A stretch of 64,000 nt of DNA from Streptomyces maremycinicus (GCF_001184025.1 NZ_BBYG01000014.1:186001-250000), one strand, 5' to 3'. Positions 50,304-59,314 are shown, counted from the first letter of the stretch. The notes: generated by a model not told the origin, from the letters alone. Translations and numbers: made by a program.

Positions 50304-51333
50304 CGGGCCGGTCGTCCTCGCTCCAGGCCCGGGTGTCCCGGGGCTGGACGTAGGGTTCCTCGTCCTCGGGCAGCCCGCCCGCCACGGCCCGCTGCCTGGC
50401 CAGCTCTGCGTCGAACTCCAGGCCCAGCAGGATCGCGATGTTGCTGATCCACAGCCACACCAGGAAGACGATCACGGCGGCGAGCGTGCCGTAGGTCTTG
50501 TTGTACGAGCCGAAGTTGGCCACGTAGAAGGCGAAACCGGCGGAGGCGAGCAGCCAGATCACCAGCGCCAGCACGCTCCCGGGCGTGGTCCACCGCAGTC
50601 CCCGGCCCCGGACGTTCGGCGTCGCCCAGTACAGCAGGGCGATCATGATCGTGACCAGCACCACCAGCACCGGCCACTTCGCGATCGACCACACGGTCAG
50701 CGCCGTGTCCCCGATACCCAGCGCGGCGCCGGCCTGCCGGGCCACACCGCCGGTGAAGACGACGATCAGCGCGCTGGCGACGGCGAGCACCAGCAGCAGC
50801 ACCGTCACCCCCACGCGCAGCGGCAGTACCTTCCACACCGGCCGCCCCTCGGGCATGTCGTACACCGCGTTGGCGCTGCGGATGAAAGCGGCGACATAGC
50901 CCGACGCCGACCACACCGCCAGCACCAGACCCACGATCGCCATGACCGAGCCGACGCCGCCCCGGCCCTCCAGTTGCCGCACCGCGTCGCTGATGATGTC
51001 GCGGACCGAACCCGGCGCCACCTTGCGGAGGTTGTCCAGGACCTCGTCGGTCGCCGACTTCCCCGCCAGACCCAGGAGCGACACCAGCACCAGCAGCGCC
51101 GGGAACAGCGAAAGCACCCCGTAGTACGTCAGTGCCGCGGCCCGGTCCGTGAGTTCGTCGTCCTTGAACTCCCGCAGCACGCCTTTGAGCACGGCCGGCC
51201 AGGAGCGCTTCGGCAACTCCCCCAGCCGGTCCGGGGCCCGCTGTTCCACCCGCTCGTCCGGCCCCGCCGTCCCCTCCCGGCCGGTCTCCGCGGGCGTGGT
51301 GTCGTCATGGTCGGATGTCGATGTGCCTGCCAT
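50293..51333 (-). CDS. YihY/BrkB family membrane protein
   Basis: 346 aa. The N-terminal 40 residues are polar and disordered. Then RSWPAVLKGVLREFKDDELTDRAAALTYYGVLSLFPALLVLVSLLG opens the YihY domain, with six helices up to YGTLAAVIVFLVWLWISNIAILLGLEFDAELARQRA, the canonical end. The acidic C-terminal tail is cytoplasmic. Once called ribonuclease BN, the family is now of uncertain function, perhaps transport. ATG 51333; single gene. Confidence 0.9.
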   Translation of the reverse strand: MAGTSTSDHDDTTPAETGREGTAGPDERVEQRAPDRLGELPKRSWPAVLKGVLREFKDDELTDRAAALTYYGVLSLFPALLVLVSLLGLAGKSATDEVLDNLRKVAPGSVRDIISDAVRQLEGRGGVGSVMAIVGLVLAVWSASGYVAAFIRSANAVYDMPEGRPVWKVLPLRVGVTVLLLVLAVASALIVVFTGGVARQAGAALGIGDTALTVWSIAKWPVLVVLVTIMIALLYWATPNVRGRGLRWTTPGSVLALVIWLLASAGFAFYVANFGSYNKTYGTLAAVIVFLVWLWISNIAILLGLEFDAELARQRAVAGGLPEDEEPYVQPRDTRAWSEDDRPGAR

Positions 51334-51370
51334 GACAACCCAGTAACCGCGACCTGCCGTTCCATGCGTC

Positions 51371-52507
51371 TCACCGCGCAGCGGCTCCGTGGGCGTGACG
51401 GCCGCCGTAGTGGCGGGCCAGGGCGTGGAAGGCCTCCTTGGGTTCCCAGTGCCAGCCGGCCTCCGGGTGACCGGGGCGCCGGTGGACGGTCCTGGTGACG
51501 GCGTAGGACGCCATGTCCAGGTCGTGGCGCGGGTCGTCGGCCCGGTGCGGGGCGTCCGGGGTGACGAACTCGAAGGCCATCGCCGCGTACAGGCCCATCG
51601 CCTCGAACACGTCGAGGAGCGTGGTCATGTGGACGGCCTGGGTGCGTTCGCTGCGGACCAGGTGGCCCTTGATCTCCGCCGGGTCCTTGTCGTGGTCGAC
51701 CACGTCCCATCCCATGCCGCCGGCGTCCGGGGCGCCCACGTAGGCGCAGGTGCCGAACTCGGTGATGGCCAGCGGCTTCCCCCAGCGGGTGTGGCGGCGC
51801 AGTTCCCTCACATGGTCGACCCGTCGCGGGAAGGACGAGTAGTAGTCGATGCCGACGATGTCGAACAGGGACCAGTCGACCCGGTCGTCCTGTGCGGCGG
51901 CGTAGGACAGCCGGCCGTCGAAGACCGAACGGCCGGTCCTGGCGGCGCGCGCCGTGAAGGCGTCCAGACGGCGCTGCATGACGACCGGGTCGTAGGTCCC
52001 GTTCATGAGGTTGCGTACGCGTTCCAGCACCGTCTCCCCCGGCACGATCCCGGGCACGAACAGCCAGAACTCGCAGCCCACGCCGAGGACCACGCTCGCG
52101 CCCTGTCGACGCAGCCGCTGCGCGACCCTGCCGGTCTCCGCGAGGTGTTCGAGGATGTCCCGCGCCGGGACGTCTCCCAGCGTGGGCTGAAGCCAGATGC
52201 GCAGGCCGTGTTCGGCCGCCTCGGTCGCGGTCGCCGCGAGGCGTTCCACGCCGTCGCCGGTGATGTCGACCGTGTCGGCGTGCAGGTCGTGGCGGATGAC
52301 GCGGAGGTCCGCCCGCATCCGCTCGGCGGTCCACCCCGTGGCGGGGGTCTCGCCCTCCCCCACCGTGTAGACGACGCCCCGGTGCCGCAGTCCGCGGCCC
52401 TGCCCCGTGGCCCGTGCCCGTCGCGCGGGTCCGAGCACGGCGACCGCGCCGGCCGCCGCCGCCCCGGCCAGGAATCCGGCCCGGCTGATCCGATCGGTTC
52501 GCTCCAT
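51371..52507 (-). CDS. Secreted glycoside-hydrolase-like (TIM-barrel) protein
   Basis: 378 aa from ATG 52507 (GGGGG just upstream). N-terminus RISRAGFLAGAAAAGAVAVLGPARRARA is a signal peptide that resembles a Tat signal but has only one Arg in the motif position. The mature part looks like a (beta/alpha)8 barrel: RMRADLRVIRHDLHADTVDITG, GLRIWLQPTLGD, VLGVGCEFWLFVPGI (acid/base-like Glu) and GKPLAITEFGTCAYVGA (nucleophile-like Glu), the two-glutamate layout of clan GH-A glycosidases. No named family fixed. Substrate unknown. Confidence 0.7.
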   Translation of the reverse strand: MERTDRISRAGFLAGAAAAGAVAVLGPARRARATGQGRGLRHRGVVYTVGEGETPATGWTAERMRADLRVIRHDLHADTVDITGDGVERLAATATEAAEHGLRIWLQPTLGDVPARDILEHLAETGRVAQRLRRQGASVVLGVGCEFWLFVPGIVPGETVLERVRNLMNGTYDPVVMQRRLDAFTARAARTGRSVFDGRLSYAAAQDDRVDWSLFDIVGIDYYSSFPRRVDHVRELRRHTRWGKPLAITEFGTCAYVGAPDAGGMGWDVVDHDKDPAEIKGHLVRSERTQAVHMTTLLDVFEAMGLYAAMAFEFVTPDAPHRADDPRHDLDMASYAVTRTVHRRPGHPEAGWHWEPKEAFHALARHYGGRHAHGAAAR

Positions 52508-52664
52508 GCCCCCACGCTGCCCGAGGCGCGCGCGGGACACAGTCCGCCGATGGTCCGGATCGTCGCGACGAAGGTCGGTGAGGGGGCCGGGACGGCGGCC
52601 CTTCCGGCGGCCGGAGCACGTCCGAAAGGCGCCGCCCGGGTGTCGCGCTCCGGCCCCCGTTCCC

Positions 52665-55600
52665 TCAGCCGATCGTGGCCTGACCGTACGGCACGAGCCG
52701 TACGGGTCCGACGAGACCGAAGTTCTGCCGGGCGGCGGCGCCGAAGACCGCGGGCTGGGTGACCCGCAGCCGGTTGAAGAGCGGGACCGCCACCTCCACC
52801 TCGATCACGTTGCCGCCGCGTCGGAGCAGAGGGCCCACGTCGACGACCGGGTGGATACGGTCGACGACCGGGGCGGCGGTGCCGTTGACCGTGACGCGGG
52901 CGGTGTCGGAGACCTGGCCGAGCTCAAGGTAGGCGCCGTGCGCGGAGGTCCACCCGGACGGCAGGTCGATCGTCGTCCGGTAGCGTCCGATGCCCGCGGA
53001 GTCGGCCAGTTCCGGGATCCCCGACCAGGGCAGCAGCGTGTCCAGGGTCAGCGAGCGCCGGACGTGTTCGGTCCGGGTGGGGGCGGATCCGGGGTACCAG
53101 TCGTCGACGTCCAGCTGCCAGCGGCTCGGGGTGACGGGGGCGGGCACGGACCCGATGACCGTGGTGACCGTACGGCCCGAGGAGAGCCGTGTCGTGCGGG
53201 TGCCCGCCTCGGCCGAACGGACCGTCAGCGCATGTCCGTCGAACAGGGCTTCGGAGGCGTCAGTGTCGACCACGTGGGGCCTGGCCCCGTTCCGGTCGCC
53301 GAACAGTCCCGGACCGCCGAGTGCGACGATCATGACCTGGCCGGGCTGGAGCGCGACCCGGACGGTGACCTCGCCGCCCTCCTCGGTGTACCGGGCGATC
53401 CGGGTGGCCTCGCCCGTCCAGGGGTCGAGCAGGTAGGGGATCGTCGTCCCGCCGCGCGTCCGGCGGGTGTGGCGCAGTGTCACCTGGTGGTCGATCGCGG
53501 CCACGGGTGGCTTGACCGTCTCCGCGTGCTTGCCGTTGCAGAGGTAGTAGAAGTCGGCCTCCCGGGTGACGCGGTGGGCGTTCAGGAGGGTGGAGGCGGT
53601 GGCGTGGCGTACGTCCGGGACGACTCCGAGGCCGGCGAGGGCGTCGCCCACGGCGGCCTTGTCGGTGACCCGGGTGACGTGGGGCAGATCGAGCAGCCGG
53701 GTCAGCAGCGCGCGCAGCCCCTCGCTCTCGCCGTCGTCGGGGACCCCGGGGGTGAGCGGCTGGTCGAAGGCGCCCAGCAGGACGATCGGCAGTCCCGCCT
53801 CGGCCAGCGCCAGCAGTCGGCGCGCGTCGGCCGTGGCGAGGGTGGGTGTGGAGGAGTAGAAGAAGTCGCCCTCGACGAACAGGGCCTTGTAGGCCGGACC
53901 GTTCGGGGCGAGCCGGCCGCCCGAGACGGTGGCGTTCGGCAGGTCGAGTAGCGGACCGCTGAGGAACTGGTGGGTCCAGCCGAGCGGTACACCGGTCGCG
54001 GTGAACCAGGACGCGCCGATGCCGGTCGCGGCGTAGCCGGTCTGCCGGAAGACGGCGACGTCGGCGCGGGCGGTGCCGGACTGGAGCACGCCGTGCACCC
54101 GGCCGAGGTAGGCGGCGATGTCCGGCACGTGCTGCCAGCTCGGCTGCCGGGGGCCCCACGACTCGCCGTATCCGGGGCCGCCGTTGTAGGGGCTGAAGGC
54201 GGCGAAGCCCGGCCAGCTCACGCCGGGCGCGGTGGCGTAGGAGAAACCGTGGACGACGGTCTGGTTGACGCCCGCCGCGTAGGCTCCGCCCATGGTGCGC
54301 AGGAAACGGTCCCAGGTGGTGCTGTACGCGGTGCCGTTGTAGGCGCCCGCCTCACACGACAGCACCGTGTGGCCCGCCATGTCCCTGCCGCCCGCGAGAC
54401 AGCGGTAGTCGTCGAGGTTCTTGAAGCCGAGGGACTCGCCCTCGGGGATGTCCAGGATCGCCGCGGACTCGATCGCGTCGGTCTGGAGTCCGTAGGGCTG
54501 GGCGCGCAGGGTCATGCCTAGGGAGTGGGCCCAGTCCCGCAGCGCGCGGACGTGGTGCCGGTTGAACAGCTCGGAGAAGGTCTCCCAGAAGTCGTGTCTG
54601 ATCTGTCGGGTGAGCTGCGCCTCGAAGGCGAACACCTGGTTGCTGTCGCTCAGCACGAGGGCGGGCAGGTAGGGCAGCAGGGGCCGTCCGGTGTGCCGGG
54701 CGAAGGCGTCCGGCAGCGAGGGCGTCCAGGTCAGGCCGTCCGTCTCCAGCTCCACGGAGTCCTCGAAGAAGGCGCCGCCCGCCGCCTTCAGCAGGCTCCG
54801 CACGCCGGGAGTCAGCAGGTTCTGCTCCCAGAAGCGGGTGACGGCCGCGGTGCCCGCCGGGTCGAGGTGGTCGACGACGTAGGCGTCGGGCGCCGAGTGC
54901 GGTCCGGACTCGGGCTGCTGACCGCTGCCGCGCGTCCAGTACGAGATCAGCGTCCACTCCCCGGTGTCGGGAGCCGTCCAGGTCAGGGTGCCGTCCTCGG
55001 CGACGGTGGAGGTGAGGTCACGGACGCTGGCGAGGTCGAGTCCGGTCTCCTTGCGGGTGGAGTACGCGGGTTCGACGCGGGCGGCCTGGACGGCGAGGAG
55101 CCGCTGCCGGGTCACCCCGGCGGCGGGCGCGTGCACGGGCGGCGGCACCGGTCCCTGGAAGGTGGCTCCGGCGCTCAACGAGGCGCGGCCGTGCACGAGT
55201 TCCTTGGCGGCCGCCTCGTCGTCCGGGGTGACGCCGGGGACCGCGACGGGCCAGCTCGGGCCGAGCGTCAGGTCGATGGTGAGGCCCCGTCTCGCGGCCC
55301 GGCGCAGCGCGGCCTCGACGCCGTCGCGCCACGGCCCGCTGCCCCATCCGTGGCGCGCGGTGTCCAGGACCGACTTGTCCTTGACGCTGTGGTGGACGGC
55401 GGCGATCTCCGCGCCGCCGAATCCCGCGTCCGCGATCTGGTCGATCTCGCGGGCGATCTCGTCGGTGTCGACCAGACCGTCCGGCCACCACCAGCGGAAC
55501 TTCGGCCGCACCGAACGCGCGGGCGCGGCGAACCAGTCGGCGGCCGGACCCACCGCCCCGGCCACGGACGGCGCCGCGACGGCCGTCCCGGAACCCAGGG

Positions 55601-55694
55601 CGGCGACGATCCCGGCCGCGATTCCCGCCGTCGCCCCGGCGGCGAGTACCGCCCGCCGTGACATTCCGTCGCCCTGCCCGACCGGTACCCGCAT
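52665..55694 (-). CDS. Secreted GH106-type alpha-L-rhamnosidase-like protein
   Basis: 1009 aa from ATG 55694 behind GGGAG; an in-frame ATG at 55736 lies inside the operator region. Tat signal: MSRRAVLAAGATAGIAAGIVAAL with twin arginines. The mature start PKFRWWWPDGLVDTDEIAREIDQIADAGFGGAEIAAV is the GH106 hallmark. Further blocks are FFEDSVELETDGLTWTPSLPDAF, LRDWAHSLGMTLRAQPYG and HTVLSCEAGAYNGTAYSTTWD. The C-terminal 200 residues form jelly-roll-like beta modules (LELGQVSDTARVTVNG). Likely cleaves rhamnose from plant polysaccharides or glycosides outside the cell. A LacI-like operator lies 29 bp upstream. Confidence 0.85.
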   Translation of the reverse strand: MRVPVGQGDGMSRRAVLAAGATAGIAAGIVAALGSGTAVAAPSVAGAVGPAADWFAAPARSVRPKFRWWWPDGLVDTDEIAREIDQIADAGFGGAEIAAVHHSVKDKSVLDTARHGWGSGPWRDGVEAALRRAARRGLTIDLTLGPSWPVAVPGVTPDDEAAAKELVHGRASLSAGATFQGPVPPPVHAPAAGVTRQRLLAVQAARVEPAYSTRKETGLDLASVRDLTSTVAEDGTLTWTAPDTGEWTLISYWTRGSGQQPESGPHSAPDAYVVDHLDPAGTAAVTRFWEQNLLTPGVRSLLKAAGGAFFEDSVELETDGLTWTPSLPDAFARHTGRPLLPYLPALVLSDSNQVFAFEAQLTRQIRHDFWETFSELFNRHHVRALRDWAHSLGMTLRAQPYGLQTDAIESAAILDIPEGESLGFKNLDDYRCLAGGRDMAGHTVLSCEAGAYNGTAYSTTWDRFLRTMGGAYAAGVNQTVVHGFSYATAPGVSWPGFAAFSPYNGGPGYGESWGPRQPSWQHVPDIAAYLGRVHGVLQSGTARADVAVFRQTGYAATGIGASWFTATGVPLGWTHQFLSGPLLDLPNATVSGGRLAPNGPAYKALFVEGDFFYSSTPTLATADARRLLALAEAGLPIVLLGAFDQPLTPGVPDDGESEGLRALLTRLLDLPHVTRVTDKAAVGDALAGLGVVPDVRHATASTLLNAHRVTREADFYYLCNGKHAETVKPPVAAIDHQVTLRHTRRTRGGTTIPYLLDPWTGEATRIARYTEEGGEVTVRVALQPGQVMIVALGGPGLFGDRNGARPHVVDTDASEALFDGHALTVRSAEAGTRTTRLSSGRTVTTVIGSVPAPVTPSRWQLDVDDWYPGSAPTRTEHVRRSLTLDTLLPWSGIPELADSAGIGRYRTTIDLPSGWTSAHGAYLELGQVSDTARVTVNGTAAPVVDRIHPVVDVGPLLRRGGNVIEVEVAVPLFNRLRVTQPAVFGAAARQNFGLVGPVRLVPYGQATIG

Positions 55695-56459
55695 GAGCGC
55701 TCCCAGATGATCGTTCTTGGTTTTGAATCGTTTCAATCAGACTCGAACGCCGGAACGCTAAGCCTCGGTCCGGAGCAAGGTCAAGATGTCGGACGGATCG
55801 AATCCGGGAAAGATCACAGGTCACGGGAGAGGGGTTCGCCCCGGAGTACGGGCGAGGGGTTCGCCCCGGAGAAGCGGCTCGCCGACGTCCGGGGTGAGGA
55901 GGGGGCGGGGCCGGGGCGAGGACGGGGGAAGGAGGGGTTCTTCGCTCGTGCCAACGGTCACCCGTGCCAGGGCGGCCTTCCTGATCGGGTGTGTCCGGGG
56001 GTGTTCGGTCGTGCGTCCGGGGGCGTCCGGGAGGGGGTCGGGGGGTGTGCGGGTGGGTGTCCGGGGGGTGCTTCCGGTGGGCGTGTGGAGCCAGGAGGCC
56101 GGCGCGGCTGCCGTGGGCCTCGGCGCGGGCCGGGTCGAGTCAAGTCGGGCCGGGTGGAGTCGGGTCGGGTCGGGTCGCCGGACTGACGCGCCCGGCTCCG
56201 AGCGGGTGTCACCGGCGGGTCCAGATGATCGTCCCGTGTCTTCCCGGCGAGCCGTTCCTCCCACACACCGTCATCGGTGATCTGTTCCCTCCGTCCATCG
56301 GTCACCCCCGCGCGAACGACCGACGGCGGCCCTAGATTCGGCGCCGGATCCGCTCGGCACGGGAGGCCTCACGAGCCCTCGCCGGGCGAACGGGTGTGCC
56401 GTGGCGCGCCCGTGTTCACCACGGTCCGGGGCCCCGCGCCCCGAGGGGGGAGACTGCTC
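55695..56459. other. Long intergenic region between divergent secreted-protein genes
   Basis: 765 bp. Near the GH106 side is the operator. An 18-bp direct repeat (GAGGGGTTCGCCCCGGAG) occurs at 55829-55846 and 55854-55871. From about 56000 to 56180 the plus strand is G/T-rich with GGGTC and GGGTG repeats (low complexity). Open frames cross it on both strands, but their products are compositional (Arg/Gly/Pro) and lack ribosome sites. I see no supported gene. Confidence 0.5.
55723..55736. promoter_or_regulatory. LacI-type operator-like site upstream of GH106 gene
   Basis: TTGAATCGTTTCAA differs at one base from the perfect palindrome TTGAAACGTTTCAA and has the central CG typical of LacI/GalR operators. 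It lies 29-42 bp upstream of the rhamnosidase start, in the only AT-rich patch nearby, which suggests it overlaps the promoter. Regulator not in the window. Confidence 0.55.
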
Positions 56460-57029
56460 ATGACACTCATCGACAGGACACTCGGACGGCTGTCACGCCG
56501 GGCGGGCGTCGTCGCGGCCGCCGTCGTGACGGTCGCCGCGTCGGCGCTGGTGGCCGCGCCGCCGGCCTCGGCGGCCACCTACCAGTACGACTGCCGGCGG
56601 CTGTCGGGCTCGGGCTCGTACAGCAATCCCGTTGCTCTGGGGAACGTGACCGGGCGGACCGTCGTCGCGGTCAACTGCCCGCCGCTCACGTCCGGCGCCG
56701 GCTACGCCCACCGGTACTTCAGCTTCACCCTCACCCGGCCCGCGCGGGTGCCGTCGTACGCGGGCGCCTCCTTCGCCCTGGACGCGACGCGCAGGTCCGC
56801 CGTCAACCCCTCGCTGAGCCGGGGGGCTTACACGATCATGCACACCTCGGCGGGCGTGTGGACCTACAACCGTGCCGGTGCCGCCAACGGGCGCTACCTG
56901 CCGCTGGGACCGCTGCCGGGCGGCGGGGTGCTGCCCGCCGGCACCTACCGGCTCAACCTCCAGAAGCTGGACTCGCCCCTGAGGTCCCTCAGCACCCCGT
57001 GGTTCAACGTGGTGGTCGCCGTCTCCTGA
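56460..57029 (+). CDS. Secreted protein of unknown function, 189 aa
   Basis: ATG 56460 behind GGGGAG. The signal peptide RLSRRAGVVAAAVVTVAASALVAAPPASAAT is cleaved near 40. The mature protein starts TYQYDCRRLSGSGSYSNPVALG and has a second Cys in VAVNCPPLTSG, a FSFTLTRPARVPSYAGASFALD strand-rich middle and ends RLNLQKLDSPLRSLSTPWFNVVVAVS. It is beta-rich, like a pre-peptidase C-terminal or PPC-like domain (FTLTRPARV, GTYRLNL), but that link is tentative. Single gene. Confidence 0.7.
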   Translation: MTLIDRTLGRLSRRAGVVAAAVVTVAASALVAAPPASAATYQYDCRRLSGSGSYSNPVALGNVTGRTVVAVNCPPLTSGAGYAHRYFSFTLTRPARVPSYAGASFALDATRRSAVNPSLSRGAYTIMHTSAGVWTYNRAGAANGRYLPLGPLPGGGVLPAGTYRLNLQKLDSPLRSLSTPWFNVVVAVS

Positions 57030-57520
57030 ACCGACCGGGCGGCGACGCGACGGCCCACGTGGTGGGGACCACCGTCTGCCTCACCTGGCCCGCCGGACCG
57101 GCCGATTTCACCCGCCCCGGCCGGCCAGGTGAGGAGCCGTTCGGATCTGCCGGGAGGTCAGAAGCGAGGGATACGGGGCGTTGCCGGACGCCTGGCGCCG
57201 CCGGACACCCAGTACCGGACACCTCGGAGGCCGCGCTGCGGGCGCCTCGGGTGCCCGGCACTGCCGGACGCCCGAGGCGCCGAATCCACCGGACGCCGGG
57301 CACTGCCGGACGCCTCGGGTACCGAACGTACAAGTGCCGGAAGCTCGGATGCCGGACGCCTCGGACGACCGTCCGCGGCGGCGGGCCATCGCTTCGGAAC
57401 TCGTGGCGCCACGGCCCGCCACGAGCAGGGCATCCGTCAGAGAGCTCCGGCCGGGCGTCCGGGCAGTGCCCCCGCCTGCCTGGCGATAGCCTGCGGGCCA
57501 AACCGGAGAGGCGGACCCCA
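57030..57520. other. Intergenic region with repeated GCCGGACGCC motifs
   Basis: 491 bp. The decamer GCCGGACGCC recurs at least four times between 57182 and 57360, and a 16-bp unit GGCACTGCCGGACGCC occurs at 57257-57272 and 57299-57314. GCC-rich, patchy repeats with complementary CGAGGCGC/GCGCCTCG pieces may fold strongly. Frames crossing it are Arg/Pro/Gly-rich by-products. No supported gene. Confidence 0.5.
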
Positions 57521-57799
57521 GTGGGCTTCGACGCAGAACGATCAGCGCGCATCGCTGCAATGCAGGAAACCGCCCGGCCCGTCTGGGAGGCGACCGGCGA
57601 CACGGACGCACTCCAGCAGTTCCTCAAGGACAACGGGTGTCACGGCGTGGAAGCCGTGTTCGTGACCATGGGCCTGCTGCACTGCGACCTTGCCGAAGCT
57701 CAACGAGCCTTCTTCAACGCCCCGTGCCGCGATGCCGAACGCCGGTTCCACAACCACGCCCTGGACCTGCTCGAAGAGGCCGCCGACACCGACGCCTGA
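57521..57799 (+). CDS. Small conserved hypothetical protein, 92 aa
   Basis: GTG 57521 with GGAGAGG ten bases upstream. The soluble, mostly helical protein reads FDAERSARIAAMQETARPVWEATGDTDALQQFLKDNGCH, then GVEAVFVTMGLLHCDLAEAQRAFF, ending in an acidic helix DLLEEAADTDA. The shape (short helices, a VTMGLL strand-like piece) recalls small Streptomyces proteins of unknown role found singly. Three Cys and two His give no clear metal motif. Coding status is supported by start site and codon pattern. Confidence 0.65.
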   Translation: MGFDAERSARIAAMQETARPVWEATGDTDALQQFLKDNGCHGVEAVFVTMGLLHCDLAEAQRAFFNAPCRDAERRFHNHALDLLEEAADTDA

Positions 57800-57949
57800 C
57801 AGCGCATCGGCGACAGCGGACAGCCCCTTGACTCGGCCATTAGGACTCCGCCCGCCTCGACGGCCTCCGGACGACGACGCCATCGGCCGACTTCGGCCTT
57901 CCGTCGATTCGGCCTTCGGGCAAGTCCGCCGCTCGGGCGACTACGGCCC

Positions 57950-59005
57950 TCAGTCGCCGGATTGCTCCGTGCCCGTCGCGCTCCGGTTGTCGTGGCGGTC
58001 CCGGGCGTTCCAGCACGCCTTGTGCCAGTGCCGCCGGTCCTGCGGGCCATCCTGTCGGGGCCATGCCACCACATGCGCGACGCCGGACGGGATCACCTGG
58101 TCGCAGCCGGGGCAGCGGTATCTCTTGCCCTCGGCGCTCGCGCCCGACACGTCCCGGACGTGCCAGGCCTCGCCCTGCGACTCCCGTGACGCCTCCTCCG
58201 GCACCTCCTCGGCCCGCTCGGCGCGGAGCCGGGCCAGGGACCGCCTGCCCCGGGTCCGGAACGGAATCCGCCACCCGCCACCCGTACCGGCCGGCACCGC
58301 CCGAACGGCAGCGGCCGACGCCACCAGCCCCACCGTGCCGACCACGATCAACGCCATCAGCTGGGCCGCCGACGCCGAGCGCAGGAGTTCCCCCACCTCG
58401 CCGCCCACCGCCGGGTCGACCGGCGACAGGCCGGACCGCGGCCATGACGCGGCCGTGCCGCACAGGACGACCGCGGTGGCCAGGGCGCCGAGAGCGACCC
58501 GCAGGGTGACGAGAGCCCGGGAGACATGGGTGGCCACCGTCCCCGGTGCGGCGCCCATCGCCCTGGCGGTCTGCGCCTGGGTCAGCCCCAGTTCCTTGTT
58601 CAGCCGTACGGCCCGGCGCTGCTGGGGCGGCAGTGCGGTGAGCGCCGCGGCGAGGTCCAGGCGCAGCTCGGCCGCTGCGCACGGGTCGACGCTGCCGGCC
58701 GCGGTCTCCCACCGCACGTCCGCGTCCAGGGAGGCGTATCCCCGGCCGGTGCGGCAGCGCCTCTCCGCGTGCCGGACCTCGTTCCTGATGGCGGTGAAGA
58801 CGTACGGACGGAGCCACTCGACCGGTTCGGGGCAGGCCAGTACGCCGGCCAGGGCGTTGTGCACGATGTCCTCGGGATCCGCCCAGGACGGCGGGACCCC
58901 CGAGGTCCGCAGCCGTTTGCGGGCGTAACCGACGAGCTGGCCGTGCCGCTCGGCGACCAGAGCCGCCAGCGCCTCGGCGCGCCGGGCCCGTTGCTCCTCA
59001 TCCAC
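57950..59005 (-). CDS. ECF sigma factor with two membrane helices and C-terminal zinc ribbon
   Basis: 351 aa; GTG 59005 overlaps the preceding 59-aa gene by 8 bp. Sigma region 2 is about 12-85 (WADPEDIVHNALAGVLA, WLRPYVFTAIRNEVRHAERR), and region 4 about 117-170 (LPPQQRRAVRLNKELGLTQAQTARAMGAAPGTVATHVSRAL). It runs directly into helix 1 (VALGALATAVVLCGTAA); helix 2 (LMALIVVGTVGLVASAAAV) follows at about 215-235. The C-terminal zinc-ribbon-like module (YRCPGCDQVIPSG, HVVAWP, RRHWHKACWNARDRH) is known as a small stand-alone Streptomyces protein. With a helical hairpin, both ends lie in the cytoplasm, so the sigma part is membrane-tethered. Confidence 0.83.
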   Translation of the reverse strand: MDEEQRARRAEALAALVAERHGQLVGYARKRLRTSGVPPSWADPEDIVHNALAGVLACPEPVEWLRPYVFTAIRNEVRHAERRCRTGRGYASLDADVRWETAAGSVDPCAAAELRLDLAAALTALPPQQRRAVRLNKELGLTQAQTARAMGAAPGTVATHVSRALVTLRVALGALATAVVLCGTAASWPRSGLSPVDPAVGGEVGELLRSASAAQLMALIVVGTVGLVASAAAVRAVPAGTGGGWRIPFRTRGRRSLARLRAERAEEVPEEASRESQGEAWHVRDVSGASAEGKRYRCPGCDQVIPSGVAHVVAWPRQDGPQDRRHWHKACWNARDRHDNRSATGTEQSGD

Positions 59006-59177
59006 GCCGCCCCCGCCTCCCCGTCCGGCGCCCGCCGTGTGCCTCCCGCTCGGCCCGCAGGAGTTCGGCCTTCCCCGCGGCCCGGATGCGGAACGCGATG
59101 CTCTTCAGCACGCTGCTCAGCCCCGGCGCGAACAGCAGCACCAGGTACACGGCGATGCCGATGCCCGTCGTCTCCAC
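58998..59177 (-). CDS. Small single-helix membrane protein, 59 aa, coupled to sigma gene
   Basis: GTG 59177 is preceded by GGAGGGG at seven bases, a strong site. The product reads METTGIGIAVYLVLLFAPG, LSSVLKSIAFRIRAAGKAE, then a highly basic tail ending GGRRTGRRGRRG. One helix (about 5-24) with basic cytoplasmic end. The gene stops 8 bp inside the sigma gene, so both are made together. It may help anchor or control the sigma factor. Not a recognised family. Confidence 0.65.
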   Translation of the reverse strand: METTGIGIAVYLVLLFAPGLSSVLKSIAFRIRAAGKAELLRAEREAHGGRRTGRRGRRG

Positions 59178-59314
59178 CGGAAACCCCTCCAGTCTGCGGC
59201 CTGTCAGCGCCTCACGGTGAAGCAGCGGCCGTACACACACCCCAGAGCCGTCCGGCCCCTGGATTCTTGACACGGCACCGGAGATTTTTTCTCGACGAGG
59301 CGACGGACCCGGGT

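Noticed and set aside
55786..56280. Open frames on both strands in the long gap before 56460
   Set aside because: Low-complexity products, no ribosome sites, no motifs.
56396..57520. Long in-frame extension of the 92-aa gene
   Set aside because: It passes through the secreted-protein gene in another frame and the repeat region; the GTG at 57521 has a ribosome site.
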